DNA from: Calvatia gigantea
Taxonomy: Eukaryota > Basidiomycota > Agaricomycetes > Agaricales > Lycoperdaceae
Assembly: GCA_025093985.1 (NCBI GenBank)
Contig: JACAAK010000006.1
Coordinates: 1,178,001 to 1,242,000, forward strand
Direction of reading: 5' to 3'
Length of the DNA stretch: 64,000 nt
The notes below the pieces were generated by a model, which saw only the letters and a list, made by a program, of their open reading frames with translations, ran no database searches and was not told where the DNA came from. A program made the position numbers and the translations under genes. This document shows, piece after piece, positions 1 to 11,446 of this stretch (position 1 is its first letter; every line of letters begins with the position of its first letter).

Positions 1-555
1 ATCTGAGAAGGTCCTCCTAAATTCTTCAGAGAAGACCTTCCAGTCTACTGAATCCTCAGATTCTAGGATGGCTGGTGCTCTCATGGCTGCATATGCTCCT
101 GCAGTTCCTCCTTGCAGTCTGGCTAGGACTGCTATGGTTTTATTGTCTACCAAGACTATCTTGTTGAATTTCATGAAGAGCATCATTGCTCTCCACCAGT
201 CATCGAACTTGGTGCAGGTGCCATCAAAAAATCCTGGATCCAGCACTAGGCCTTTTCCACTGGGTGTTGCTGCGGGTACTACTGCATTGTCAGTCATGTC
301 AGAGTCAGTTTCTGATTCTGTTTTGTCTGAGCTTGATTCGTCTGATTTCTCCTGATGGACTATCTCCTCTTCTGCTAGGTCGAGTTCATTTAGAAGTTCT
401 GATAATACTTCTTCTTCTGCTGGGTTTGCTTTGGGTTCATCGTGTGTTTCTTCAGGTACTTCAGGGTTCCCTGTTTCTTCTTCGTCTGAGGTTTCAGATT
501 TGTCATCAGTGACTTTGAGATTTAGTTCTCTGTATTTGTCCGGGTTTGAGCTCAT
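1..555 (-). CDS. Gag of gypsy element Z, open at the window edge
   Basis: Reading the minus strand from ATG at 555 gives 185 codons without a stop to the window edge. The protein opens with an acidic Glu/Asp/Ser-rich stretch, followed by the capsid-type segment with the motif FDDWWRAMMLFMKFNK near residues 105-120, shared with the gags of B and E. Gag forms the particle shell and binds element RNA. Copies A, B and D are shattered by stops, so this open frame suggests a younger copy. The zinc knuckles would lie beyond the window. Confidence 0.75.
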   Translation of the reverse strand, partial: MSSNPDKYRELNLKVTDDKSETSDEEETGNPEVPEETHDEPKANPAEEEVLSELLNELDLAEEEIVHQEKSDESSSDKTESETDSDMTDNAVVPAATPSGKGLVLDPGFFDGTCTKFDDWWRAMMLFMKFNKIVLVDNKTIAVLARLQGGTAGAYAAMRAPAILESEDSVDWKVFSEEFRRTFSD

Positions 556-635
556 ATACTAGCTCCTGGGTTGCTTCTGTTCAGGCCTGTTTTCATCCTA
601 CTCCTTGTAAGGTGAGGTGGGGACGCTTAACTAAA

Positions 636-815
636 TGTTTAGAGCATCCAGTTGAATGGATGGGGAACTACATGAAACATCCAATAGGGATGGCGTTGTA
701 GTTAGTCGGAGTCATACTTGGAGATCACTCAATAGGAAATAGCTGAAACAGGTACATAGGAGATAGAAATGTAGATGAATAAAGAACGCGATATAATCAG
801 TGAAAGTTCACAACA
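636..815 (-). repeat. 5' LTR of element Z with internal deletion
   Basis: On the minus strand the LTR starts TGTTGTGAAC at 815 and ends ..AAACA at 636, followed by the leader. It is about 180 bp, against 305-326 bp in other family members. About 125 bp are missing after the segment CATTCAACTGGATG. The lost part includes the TATA-like TATTTAAG and the presumed transcription start, so this LTR probably cannot drive transcription. Confidence 0.7.
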
Positions 816-3622
816 GAACTCAAAGCCTTCATTAAGGAAAATCTTGAGTTAGGATGCATATGGCCATCAAAGTCTCCATACACAGCCCCTACCTTCTTCA
901 TCCCAAAGAAATATAGTTTAAAATAGTTAATCCAAGACTACAGATAACTAAACAACATAGTGGTAAAAGACAAAACACCATTACCCAGAATTGGAGAAGT
1001 AATTGACAAATTGGGAAAGATAAAATACTTCAACAAACTTGACATCATTTGGGGGTACAACAATGTCAGAATCAAGGAAGGAGATGAATGGAAAGCAGTA
1101 TTTTTGACCAATAAAGGGCTATTCAAACCAACAGTAATGTATTTCAGATTAAGCAACTCACCTGGAACATTCTCTAGGATAATAATGAGTATCTTCTGAG
1201 ACCTACTACAAAATGGGGACATCGTAAACTATATGGACGACTTTGCAATCCCAGGAGATACCAAGGAACAACTAAGAGAAAGGATGATACAATTCCTGAC
1301 ACAAGTGGCAGAATACAACCTCTGCTTTAAACAGACAAAATACATATTTGATGCCAAAGAAATCCCTATGTTGGGAGTAAAGATAGGACACAGGCACATC
1401 AAAATGGAAGAAGAGAAAGTCAAGGCAGTACAGGACTGGCCCAAGCCCAGAAACAAAAAGGGAGTAGAATGCTTCCTAGGCTTTGCCAATTACTACTGCC
1501 GATTCATAAAGAACTTCAGTAAAATCATGACTCTCCTCAACCAGCTCAAAGGAGCTACCAAATGGAACTGGAAAGAAGAACACTAATCAGCATTCAATAA
1601 ACTAAAACAACGAATCACTAAAGAACTTACCTTGACACTGCCACAAAGGAAGGGACAATTTCAAGTAGAAGTCGACACCTCAAACTACACATTAGGAGGG
1701 GTCCTATCACAGGAACAAGACAAGAAATGGCACCCAATTACATTTACATCATGCACACTTTCCCCAGCAGAATGGAACTATAAAATCTATGACAAGGAAT
1801 TACTAGCCATTATTCATGCCCTAAAAGAATGGTGACACTACCTACTAGATGCAGAGGAAAAATTTGAAATCTGGACAGACCATGAAAATCTCAAATACTA
1901 CAGAGAACTGCAGAAACTTAACAGATGACAAGTGAGATGGTACTTGAGATTATAGGACTATAACTTCATGCTGTGACATGTACCAGGCAAAATGAACACA
2001 AAAGCAGACCTACTATCCAGAATTTTCCAAGAACCAGATGAGGAGAATGACAGACTAATCACTATGATCCAAGAAAGTTGGCTACAAGACAAACCAGAAA
2101 ATGAAGAAAATTCCAAAGAAGCCATCCTGCTCTACACAGAACTATTCATCACACCAACATTCATGGACCAGATAAAGACAAACCACCAAAGGGAAACAAG
2201 CATCACTACAGGACTTCTAAACAAAGAATCTGATATTATGGAATATGATGGAATAATCTACAAGAAAGCCAGCATATACATACTACTAGGCGCTACACTC
2301 TGAGAAGAAATACTACAACAATACCATGATGCACTGGATGCAGGACACCCAGGACAACATAGGATGATTGAGCTGATCACCAGGGACTACTGGTGGCCAA
2401 TGATACGAAACAATACCAAGAAATATGTCAAAGAATGCCAGAACTGCCAAAGGAATAAACCTCACATAGCACCATTAAAGACACCACTACACCCACTCCC
2501 AATACCTAATGGGCCATGGAAAGAGATAAGCATTGATCTCATTGGACCACTACCAGAATCAGAAGGAAAAGATGCCATCCTAGTGGTTGTCAACCGATTC
2601 ACAAAAATGATATAACTTATACCAACAAGAATAGACATATCCTCAAAAGGAATCGCACAACTTTATAGTAACAAAATATGGAAGCTACATGGAGTACCAT
2701 GGGAAGTCCTTAGTGACTAAGGACCATAGTTCGCATCAGAATTCACTGGAGAATTGTTCAAGGGATTAGGAATAGAACAAACTCTATTAATAGCCTACCA
2801 TCCCCAAACAGATGGACAAACAGAACAAATCAACTGAGAAATTGAAACATACCTTCACCTGTACTGCAACTATGAACAAGACAACTGGGTGAACTGGCTG
2901 CCCATGGCCAAATTCCAGTACAATGACAAGAAACATAGTGGAACACAGGAAACACCATTCTACCTCAATTACAGATGACATCCCTGGAAAGGAAAAGACC
3001 ATGGAACAATAGACAACCCTAGTAGCACTGAGTTCCTAAAACAACTACAAAATGCAAGGGACAACTCTGTGGCAGCACTACAATCATACCAAGAAAAGAT
3101 GAAACAGACCCATGATAACAGCTGCACATAACGTGGTATCAACCTGGTGATGAAGTATGGCTAGAAAATGCAAATATCCATACCAATCAGCCATCAAAGA
3201 AGCTAGGCCAAAAAAGGTATGGGCCTTTCCAAATCAAGGAAAAGATAGGAGAAGCAGCATACAGGCTCACCCTACCAAAAGGATGGGCCATCCATGATGT
3301 GTTCATTGAACAGCTGTTAACCCCAGTGTAGAAAGCATCATTCCTGAGTCAGCAAAAATTACCAGTGCCCAAGCCAGTGATCATCAATAATGAAGAGGAA
3401 TATGAGGTAAAGGAGATCTGAGGACAATGAAAACAAGGGTAGGGATATCAATTCTTAGTACATTGGAAGGGGTACAGCAATGAGGATTATATGTGGACAG
3501 CAGAATCAAACCTATCCAATGCCCAAGATACAATAGTGGAATACCAAAAAAGGCATCTGGAGGATATCCATAAAAGAAGGGGCAGAAAAACTAAGAAGTC
3601 ATCACCCAGACAAAGAAATTAG
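816..3622 (+). pseudogene. pol pseudogene of gypsy A (RT, RNase H, integrase, chromodomain)
   Basis: Open segments in one frame (960-1199, 1233-1586, 1632-1835, 1992-2303, 2364-2615) encode the RT palm including MDDFAIPG right after NY (YMDD box near 1230), RNase H, the HHCC integrase zinc finger and the start of the integrase core. Stops lie at 1197, 1584 and 1833, among others. A 4-bp deletion relative to B near 3120 moves the rest to another frame, in which integrase ends and a chromodomain (VHWKGYSNEDYMW, about 3455-3500) follows. The frame ends with TAG at 3620. Confidence 0.85.
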
Positions 3623-3628
3623 CCAGAT

Positions 3629-4618
3629 ATGTCTTCCTCTCAAGCAAACCGTGTCACCATCTGCTCACTCATCCACCCCAACACAACTATGATCTCTTCC
3701 ATTCCTCTTCCAGAACCAGGCAATGGCCAAGCACCTACATCTCAGGGCACTCGTTACAATCTTGCCACCACACCATCCCTGGCACAAGGGCTCCTTGAAA
3801 CCCTACTAAAAGATGTTGACAAAGCCACCAATAGTGAAATAGAAACCATCACTGCCCAAAATAAATAGCTAGTCATCAATTGACACATTACCCTTGCCAC
3901 CACCTGTATTACCTTCGCCAACATGTATGCAGGATTTGCCAATGCATCCTCATTTACCAACCAGCATATTCCAGCCATCTTTTGAGCCCTAGAACAGTCC
4001 ACACTCATACCTAGTGAACAAGACTGTGTCCACAGTCTCCAAAACCACATAGACCTCGGCCTTGAAGTCTTCAAACACCTTAACATCACTGACATATTTC
4101 TAGAGCTCGCCAACATAGCCATGAACCTGCTCAGACAGGACAAGACCACTGAGGACCCAGAGATAGACTCCCTTGTTGACAGAATCCACAGCACACTCTC
4201 CAAGCTACACAACACAATCAACCCCACACTACCAACTCACACCAATACTTCTATGGATGAAGAAACCACCATCTCCATGAAAGAAGAGGTCAACTCCCTC
4301 CACTGTTTCATAAAGACCATCACCCCACCACAACTCATATTGGTTTTTCACCCACCCACAAGGTTCTGCACTGTACTACCAGGCCAAGAAAAGGACCAAC
4401 ACTACTGGAAAATGATAGTCAAGAACTATTGGGACAACTCCACCATGACCAACTTCCCATTCAATGGCATCCCAGTCTCTATCTGTCAAGATGGACGAAG
4501 CCACTTACCCGTCTTCTTCACACAATCAAATGATGGGAAGTATCTCATTGGAGCCAACAAGAAGACCTTTGCCTCCACTGTAGTCAATGGAGACTTTGGT
4601 GAGCTTTCTGAAGCATGA
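3629..4618 (+). pseudogene. Third ORF of gypsy family 1 (copy A), unknown function
   Basis: 330 codons start two codons after the pol stop and in the same frame. Three internal stops (near 3866, 3881 and 3984) interrupt it; the last 166 codons (4121-4618) are open. The product looks mostly helical, with no signal peptide, membrane segment or zinc motif that I can see. Conserved stretches shared with copies B and D include DPEIDSLVDRIHSTLS and PPTRFCTVLPGQE. I do not recognise the family. Its position after pol is where env would be, but nothing in it looks like an envelope protein. Confidence 0.6.
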
Positions 4619-4636
4619 AGCCTAATTGGGGGATAT

Positions 4637-4941
4637 TGTTATGAGCTTTTACTGATCAAGTCATATTCCATTACTATCTACATTCCCATCTATTAGTGTA
4701 CCTGTTTCTGTTATTTCTGTCAAGTGATCTCTGAGTATAACTCAGATTAACTATCATGTCAGCCTCATCAGATGTTTCATATAGTTACTCCATCCATTCA
4801 ACTAGATGTCCTTCTTGTATTTAAGTGTACATACATCTACTATATTTGGTATGCTTAACCACCTTTGTTCCCCTCCCCTTACTCGCCCTCAAGTCTTAGC
4901 CAAGTTGCAACCTGAGGTAAACTCAGACTAAGGTCATAACA
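4637..4941 (+). repeat. 3' LTR of gypsy A
   Basis: 305 bp with the perfect 8-bp terminal inverted repeat TGTTATGA / TCATAACA. A purine-rich tract (AATTGGGGGA) just upstream is the polypurine tract for plus-strand priming. The LTR contains TATTTAAG and the downstream TATGCTTAACCA block shared with the LTRs of B, D and E. Confidence 0.9.
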
Positions 4942-5697
4942 GATTGAGCTGGGAATTCACCTACTATTTCTCTGACCACTTTCATCAACCTCACCAAGAC
5001 AATAAAGGATAATGGACTTGCACTGCCAGCTTGAGCAACTGCCGCAGCAAGGTATCATTTCACTGGCTTGAGTAACTGCCACAATATGCATCAGGACCCT
5101 ATGTCAACATGAAGGGGTTTTTGAAATATACTCTCCTTCTCTAATGAGTCGCAGGAAAAACATATTCACCTAGGGAACTATCCCTTTCTCCTCTCATGAG
5201 TTGAAGATAAAAAATAGTATTGGTCTTTAAATTGTACCATTCTCCTCTTATGAATTGAAGGAAAAACAAAGGAAATCATTTCTCTCTCCTTATATTCAGA
5301 GTTGTAGAGAAAAATGATCTTAGGAAAATATTCCTTCCTCCTCATCTGAGTTGAGTGTAAAAATATTTCAGGGTTCTTCACAGATCCTTTCTCCCTTTTA
5401 CAAGGTTGAGAAAAATCTCATAGGTTTTGAATGTAACCTTCTGCCTCTTACAAGTTAATAGTAAAATATCTACATGGAATTTATCCATTCTCCTCACATC
5501 AAGTTAAAGGAAAAATATACAGGGTCATTTTAGATCCTTCTGACTCTTCAGGAGCTAATGGAAAAACTTCATGGGTACTTAACTGTTCTCCCCTCCTCTT
5601 TAGAGTTGATGGGAAAATGCACTAAAAAGTGGGAATGCATACCTTGGGCCTTTAGCCTTAATCTGCATTGGCTGAATTGCCTTTTGCTGGAGGAAAC
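4942..5697 (+). mobile_element. Copia element H, left fragment (degenerate RT)
   Basis: The first bases (GATTGAGCTGGGAATTCACC) match the RT segment of copia F that encodes IELGFT. The fragment ends with an RT segment resembling FTKKWEC of F. Between them lie about ten 51-bp repeats. It is truncated on the left by gypsy A and interrupted on the right by copia G, after which it resumes at 30506. The last five bases (5693-5697, GAAAC) are one copy of G's target duplication. Confidence 0.7.
5105..5640 (+). repeat. About ten degenerate ~51-bp tandem repeats inside copia H RT
   Basis: Each unit has a pyrimidine core (TCTCCTC-like), then a GAGTTGA-like block, then GGAAAAA, repeated every 49-53 bp. 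The last unit aligns with the single unit of intact copia F RT (minus strand near 62490-62550, coding SPLLNELKGK). The array is therefore an amplified piece of RT coding sequence. An inverted, about 85% similar array of at least eleven units lies in copia G at about 8215-8720. Confidence 0.75.
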
Positions 5698-6247
5698 TGT
5701 TGAGAGAACAAGATAATATCCCAATATAATCACACTACTGTGCTAGTGTGCACAAGTGGTGGAGGGTAGTCATACTCACCTGGAGACAGTGTAAGGGGGA
5801 TCCAGAGGATTCCAAAGAGACTTATACCAGCCTGTCAACTCCATAGAGGAGGGCAAGGTAGTAGTAAAGCATGCTTAAGTAGAGACAATAGTTTGAAGAA
5901 CAAAGAGGGGTTTATAGCCAAGAGGCATACCCAAAAGGTCTACATAACTCATACTACATAGGTGTACTTATATACTAAGTCCTAGATGATGTGACTATAC
6001 TACCTGAAACAGGGAGGTAACACTATCTACCAGTAGTATAAAAGGTGCATACTGTGTACAACACATGTACTAGAAGGTTCCATGCAGAGTTATCTAACCA
6101 GCTACAGTAGTGCGGTATATTACTCTTGTACATAGTCCATAGTCTGAGATGTTCATTATTATTGACCCTCTGAAAGTGAAGTACTCAAGACCTATTACAG
6201 CTATAAATAGACTGAACCAACGTAGTGGTACAGATCGAGATTCAACA
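5698..6247 (-). repeat. 3' LTR of copia G
   Basis: 550 bp. On the plus strand it begins TGTTGAGAGAAC and ends GATTCAACA, so TGTTGA/TCAACA form the inverted ends. It is about 96% identical by eye to the 5' LTR at 29947-30500. The CTCCTCCTCACTT that follows at 6248 is the polypurine tract read on the plus strand. Confidence 0.85.
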
Positions 6248-9200
6248 CTCCTCCTCACTTGAGGGAGGGAAGATTAATGCTTCAACTATCAAGCAACATA
6301 AGTCATACTCTGAATGTTGGAATATCTTCATCAATGATCAAGTGGCAAAGCCAGACATTGACATTGGAATCTTTAATGAATAAGCAGCGAAGCCAAGCTT
6401 CATAAGTAAAGTCATCAATGAACAAGCAGTAATGAGGCAGAAATAGAATACTAAATGTGATATGGATGTACAGCTTAGATTAAGCTGACAGAATAGATTT
6501 TTAAAGATTTCTGCACAAGGCAAGTTCATGGGGAGGCAATCTGACAATATGAGGGACAATTCTACAAAATAATGTGAAACAATGATGCGTAGAGAACACC
6601 AGAATAACTAACTATCTTTGCTAAGAAGAGTAAAGCCAAGTTACACTGTAAAAAGCATAACTTGCATCCCTTATCTAAAAAGTTAACAAGACACAGAACC
6701 TCAGGTACTCCCTAAGATTCACCCTTATCAAGTCAACAACCAGAAGTGCACTATCCTACACTTGTGATACTCCAAGTACCAGGGTGTAGCGATGCAATAT
6801 GCTCTTAATCTAAGCTCACTTTGCAAGTAAGCTGAGGTCTTCTTCTTAGATTACAAAGGTCTCAACCTTAGCTCAAGTCACTTAGTCCAGTTAATCTCGA
6901 AAGAACTTATTACTTTGTTTTGCTCAGACACAATAGATCACTTTTCACTATGCTCTGAAGGCTAGGCAATGGCTAGTAGGTTCCTTGCCATGTCTGACAT
7001 CTCAGAGGGGGTTTATATATTATTTGGGTGCTCATTATGACAAGACAATGATTACACAACTAGGAACATATTATCAAGCAAGGTACAAACTAGTAGATTA
7101 GATCATGTGCCAAGAGAGCTGCAACCTGTTAAATTAGTGAAACATTGGAAATACAGAAGGATTCTGGGTATCCATTTGTTCCAGGCTGTGTTTTAGCCTG
7201 TTCTCTGGGTCTGCATTCTTCTCTAAATATGTAGAACATCTAAGATTTCAGACATCGTGTGAACTGTTCTCCTATATGTCCCTGTGGATTGTATACAAAT
7301 GTGTCCATATGCATCATTAGTGCTGAGTGATGTTCATTAATCTAACAACAGTGGCATTTCCTTGTGAGCACACCAATCATCCTTTTAGATTAAGTGTGTT
7401 GGACTTATTTCCCAAGTCTAGGCTCATTGGAGGGGTTCTGTAGCTCTGTATAGATGCATTGGAATGGTTTTACTGCCTGGTCCTGCTGGAATCATGACTG
7501 GTCATATGGTACACTGTTAGAATTGCTTTTTGTTAAGCACAGTGGTTGTCCTGTAGCCGCCGCTATCTGTCATCAATGGTCATAGTGTTCTACAGTGATC
7601 GAGTACTCTTTTATTATACTGTTGGGCTCTTAGATTAGGTCATACTACTACAGGAAGGTTTGATGCAATTGTTAGATTAGGCTTGTATGTCTTAGATTAG
7701 TGATTTTCATGTGTGAAAATGGCTTTGCCATTACAGCGGATAAGTCCAGCATTGAAGTTGGAATTGAAGGACCTATAACAGGATAGAAATATCCTATTTA
7801 CTCAACTAAAACTCTTGCATATAACTTGCAACAACTTTTATCTGAGAGTAGGAGTAGGATTGTTCAAAGAGCTCCTCCAGAAATTGTAACAGCAATTCAC
7901 ATAATGTGAAGCATTTAAACAATTCTGTTTTCCCACATTTGGTATGAGAAATGAAAAACCATCTTGCTGATGTGAAGACCTAAGCAATAATGCTGGTCAC
8001 TATCAAGCATACGAGTGTCATCTATCGTTGAATGTGGCATCCTTGTGCCAGCAAATCCATAGCCATTGTCCATGAAGATTATGATTGATCAATCTCCTGT
8101 GGCAGTCACTCGAGCTAGTGGGTAATGATACAGTCAAGCCATATTTTGATTTAAACAATGAATCCAATTTAATGGTCTTGTGGGTGGAAGGGTGCATAAG
8201 TCCCCTTTTTAGTGCATTTCCCCATCAACTCTGAAGAGGAGGGGGGAATAGTTAAGTATCCATGAAGTTTTTCTGTTAGCTCCTGAAGAGGCAGAAGGAT
8301 CTAAAATGACCCTGTATATTTTTCCTTCAACTCAATGTGAGGAGGATGGATAAATTCCATGTAGATGTTTTACCATTGATTTGTAAGAGGCAGAAGGTTA
8401 CATTCAAAATCTATAAGGTTTTTCTCCACCTCACAAAAGGAAGAAAGGATTTGTGAAAAACCCTGGAATATTTTTACACTCGACTCAGATGAGGAGAAAG
8501 GAATATTTTCCTAAAGTCATTTTTCTCTATGACTCTTGACGTGAAGAGAGAGGGATGATTCTCCATATTATTTTTATCATCAACTCATTAGAGGAGAAAG
8601 GGATAGTTCCCTAGGTGAATATGTTTTTCCTGCTACTCATTAGAGGAGGAGGGTACATTCCAAAAACCCATAAAGCTGTTTTTCCTGCAATTCTTTTGAG
8701 GAGGAGGGAATATCTTAAAAACCCATTCACGTTGACATCGGATCCTGGTGTATACTTGCAGTAGTCACTCGAACTGGCAAAATAATACCTTGCTGCAGCA
8801 GTCACTCAAGCCGGCAATGCAAGTCCATTGTTCTTTATTGTCTTGGTGAAGTCAATGAAAGTGGTTAGAGAAATAGCAGGTGAATTCCCAGCTCAATTGA
8901 ATGGTGGCAGACAAAGTCCAGCTTAATCCAAGAATTGGTGTAATCTCTTCCATGAAATGACTAAGTCATTTGTCTATGTCTTCTAATTCTTTTCTTCTTA
9001 TCTGGAAAGCCAAAGCACATCAGATTATTCCATGTAAATCTTCTCTTCCAGTCTGCTTGTTTAAGGCAGTTTTATTATCAACACTACACAAAAGTGATCA
9101 AGTGTGAGATAAGTGCAACCTCAGCGGATAACTGGAGAATGATCCACAAACAATGATACCTTCAATTATTGAAGATTCTACACTACTAATATGTGTGGGA

Positions 9201-9895
9201 AGAGGTCATTGAGTTTGGAGTAAGATCTAACAGTTTTAAGGCCATTTCCTTGCTTTTCAGCTTAAATCACTTGTTCTCCTCCACACTTTTCAATGTGTTG
9301 AGTTCCTTAATACATGTTACTCAATCATTTTGCCTGTATAGGCTTAGAGAGTGTTTATCATGTCACAGATTTGTTGCAGCACTCATTGCAGTTAAACCAG
9401 CAAATAGACTGGCATATAACAAAAGCTTTTTAGGGCTAATTCTATGTGCTGTATTTTGAACCAGCAATTAAGTACTTGTTTTACTGTACTCCTCCCTCAG
9501 CAACAAGCCTAAGAATGTGTCACACTCATTGTTAATGGCAGATCCTCATTAATGGCAAAGCAGTTCTGGACTAGAAAGTGATAGCTTGTATAAAGATTTT
9601 GACAAAAAGAATTGTAGTGGCAACCTTGTGCTGGCAATACTCCTCCTACTTGCATACTTTTTAGGATGGTGTGTCTGAGCATTTAAATGCATGGTCTAGT
9701 AGACATTGGAGCAGATGTACTACCTTTGCCTATACTGCTCTTGTCAGTGAGCTGAAATGAGTTCTCTTTGAAATTTGACATCTGATCTATTATAGTCGAT
9801 GCCTTGTAGGTGGCCAGCACAGAATATAATGCAGCTCAACCTAGTCAGGTTCAATAATGCAACACTAATCAACTGGCAACTTTATAACTCCTCCA
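6248..9895 (-). pseudogene. 3' internal half of copia G (degenerate RT/RNase H)
   Basis: Read on the minus strand, 9800-8990 is collinear with copia F (about 63510-62660), covering the linker upstream of RT and the RT N-terminus. About 8915 is the IELG segment, 8720-8215 is the tandem-repeat array, and the rest down to 6248 matches the H fragment at 30506-31295, ending with a decayed RNase H tail. No reading frame longer than about 90 codons survives. About 1.1 kb near 6440-7730 has no counterpart in H, and I cannot classify it. Confidence 0.6.
8215..8720 (-). repeat. Tandem ~51-bp repeats inside copia G RT
   Basis: This is the inverted counterpart of the array at 5105-5640, about 85% similar, with one or two additional units. 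The order of units is the same as in H, so the array existed before at least one of the two copies moved. Confidence 0.75.
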
Positions 9896-10221
9896 TGTTA
9901 TGAACTTCTGCCAATCAAGTTGTGTTCCACTATTGTCTGCATTCCTATCTACCTGTGTACCTGTTTCATCTATTCCTGTCAAGTTCATCTATTCCTGTCA
10001 AGTGATCTCTGAGTATGACTTGTATTAACTACCATGCCAGTCCCATTGGATGTTTCATGTAGTTACTCCATCCATTCAACTGGATGACCTTCTTGTATTT
10101 AAGTATACATACATCCACTGTATTTGGTATGCTTAACCACCTTTGTTCTTCTCCCCTTACTTGCCCTCAAGTCTTAGCCTAAGTTGCAACCTGGGGTATA
10201 CTCAGACTAAGGATTATAACA
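9896..10221 (+). repeat. 5' LTR of gypsy B
   Basis: 326 bp with ends TGTTATGA and TATAACA. It is about 20 bp longer than the 3' LTR because TCATCTATTCCTGTCAAGT is tandemly duplicated near 9965-10005. TATTTAAG at 10096-10103 is a TATA-like box, and ATGCTTAACCA at 10129-10139 lies about 33 bp downstream, at the expected transcription start. Confidence 0.9.
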
Positions 10222-10223
10222 TT

Positions 10224-10234
10224 TGGTTAAGCAT
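10224..10234 (+). other. Self-complementary primer-binding site of gypsy B
   Basis: TGGTTAAGCAT begins two bases after the LTR end. It is the exact reverse complement of ATGCTTAACCA (10129-10139), which lies at the predicted 5' end of the transcript. This is the arrangement known from self-primed Tf1/sushi-type elements. Confidence 0.65.
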
Positions 10235-10302
10235 CCTCACCTCACCTTGCAAGGAGTAGGCTGAAACAGGCCTGAACAAATAGACAATCCAGGAGCTAGT
10301 AT

Positions 10303-11446
10303 ATGAGCTCGAACCTAGACTGAATATAGAGAACTGAATCTTGAAGTTACCAATAACAAATCCGAAACATCAGATGAAGAAGAAACAGGGAACCCTGAAG
10401 TACCTGAAGAACCAGCAGAAGAAACACATAATGAACCCAGAGTAAACCTAACAGGAGAAGAAGTACTATTGGAACTTCTAAATGAACTCAACTTAGCAGA
10501 AGAAGAGTTAATATATCAGGAGAACCCAGAACAGGAGAAATCAGATGAATCAAGCTCAGACAAAACAGAGACAGAATCAGAAACTGATCTAGACATGACT
10601 GACAATGCAGTAGTACCCACAACAGCATCCAGTGGAAAAGGCCTAGTGCCAGATCCTGGATTCTTCAATGGTACCCATACCAAATTTGACAACTGGTGGA
10701 GAGCAATGACACTCTTCATGAAATTCAACAAGGTAGTCTTAGTAGATGACAAGGCCATAGCAGTCCTAGCCAGACTATGAGGAGGAACAGCAGGAGCCTA
10801 TGTGGCTATGAAAGCCCCACAAATCTTAGATGGAGAAGACTCAGTAGACTGGAAGGCATTCTCCAAGGACTTCAGAAAAACCTTCTCCAATAATGCTTCA
10901 AACAGCAAAGTAGAATGGCAAATCAAGAAATTCAAGCAAGGGAACAAAAACACAGCTGACTACCTAATTGAGTTCCAAGTCCTAAAAAGCAAGGCTGAAA
11001 ACTAGACAACAAACATGCAATGTTCCTGCTCAAAAAGAATGCCAGACAAGACATCATCCACACCATCATGGGCTACCCACCCAGTGCCAGACCAGATACC
11101 TATGCAGAATGGACAGAAGCCATTCTTGCTATCAGGACAGGGGTATGAAGCATTCAGAATACTGAGGAAGATAAGAAAACCAACTACTGGAACGACTTAT
11201 GGAGGAATGGGAGAACCAATGGAAATAGGCAGCAGACATTACATCTTCAATGCAAAAGGGGAACCAAAATGCTACAACTGTGGCATTTTTGGCCACATTG
11301 CCAAAGACTGCAAAAAGCCCAAGGGGTTAACCTGTTATAACTGTGGAAAAATGGATTACATTGCCAAAGTTTGTACCACACTGAAGAAAGTACAAATTCG
11401 AAGCAGTAGAAGAAGCCAGCCCAGGAGAACAGAAGGATTTTTCTGA
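10303..11446 (+). pseudogene. gag pseudogene of gypsy B
   Basis: Corresponds to gag of E (57561-58708). ATG at 10303 is followed by a one-base insertion and stops. Open pieces at 10469-10780, 10802-11005 and 11015-11446 carry the acidic N-terminus, the capsid motif (FDNWWRAMTLFMKFNK) and two zinc knuckles near 11270-11380. The first, [14 protein letters not shown], is intact (CX2CX4HX4C). In the second, [14 protein letters not shown], the histidine has become tyrosine, a C-to-T change that would abolish zinc binding. Confidence 0.8.

Larger units (their letters stand above)
1..815 (-). mobile_element. Ty3/gypsy element Z (family 1), 5' part
   Basis: The minus strand carries a shortened 5' LTR (815 to 636), a leader and the start of gag, and runs off the left edge. 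Gag is closely similar in translation to those of elements B and E. The LTR begins with the family's TGTT terminus exactly at 815, and from 816 the plus strand continues in the pol gene of element A. This fits insertion of Z into A. The target duplication cannot be tested because the other end lies outside the window. Confidence 0.8.
816..4941 (+). mobile_element. Ty3/gypsy chromovirus element A (family 1), 5'-truncated
   Basis: Internal sequence starts in pol just before reverse transcriptase and runs through RNase H, integrase, chromodomain, a third ORF and the 3' LTR. The 5' part is cut off by element Z. The coding part is full of TGA, TAG and TAA codons that look like C-to-T decay of CGA, CAG and CAA, and CpG is nearly absent. 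Element B gives a collinear match over the whole length. Confidence 0.9.

Noticed and set aside
5105..5640. CRISPR-like array
   Set aside because: Units are degenerate tandem repeats without unique spacers, in a eukaryotic retrotransposon, and homologous to RT coding sequence.
4942..8915. ~700-bp inverted repeats (4942-5640 and 8195-8915) as terminal inverted repeats of a large DNA transposon
   Set aside because: They are the same RT segment in two copia copies of opposite orientation: G inserted into H with target duplication GAAAC. No transposase or matching outer duplication was seen.
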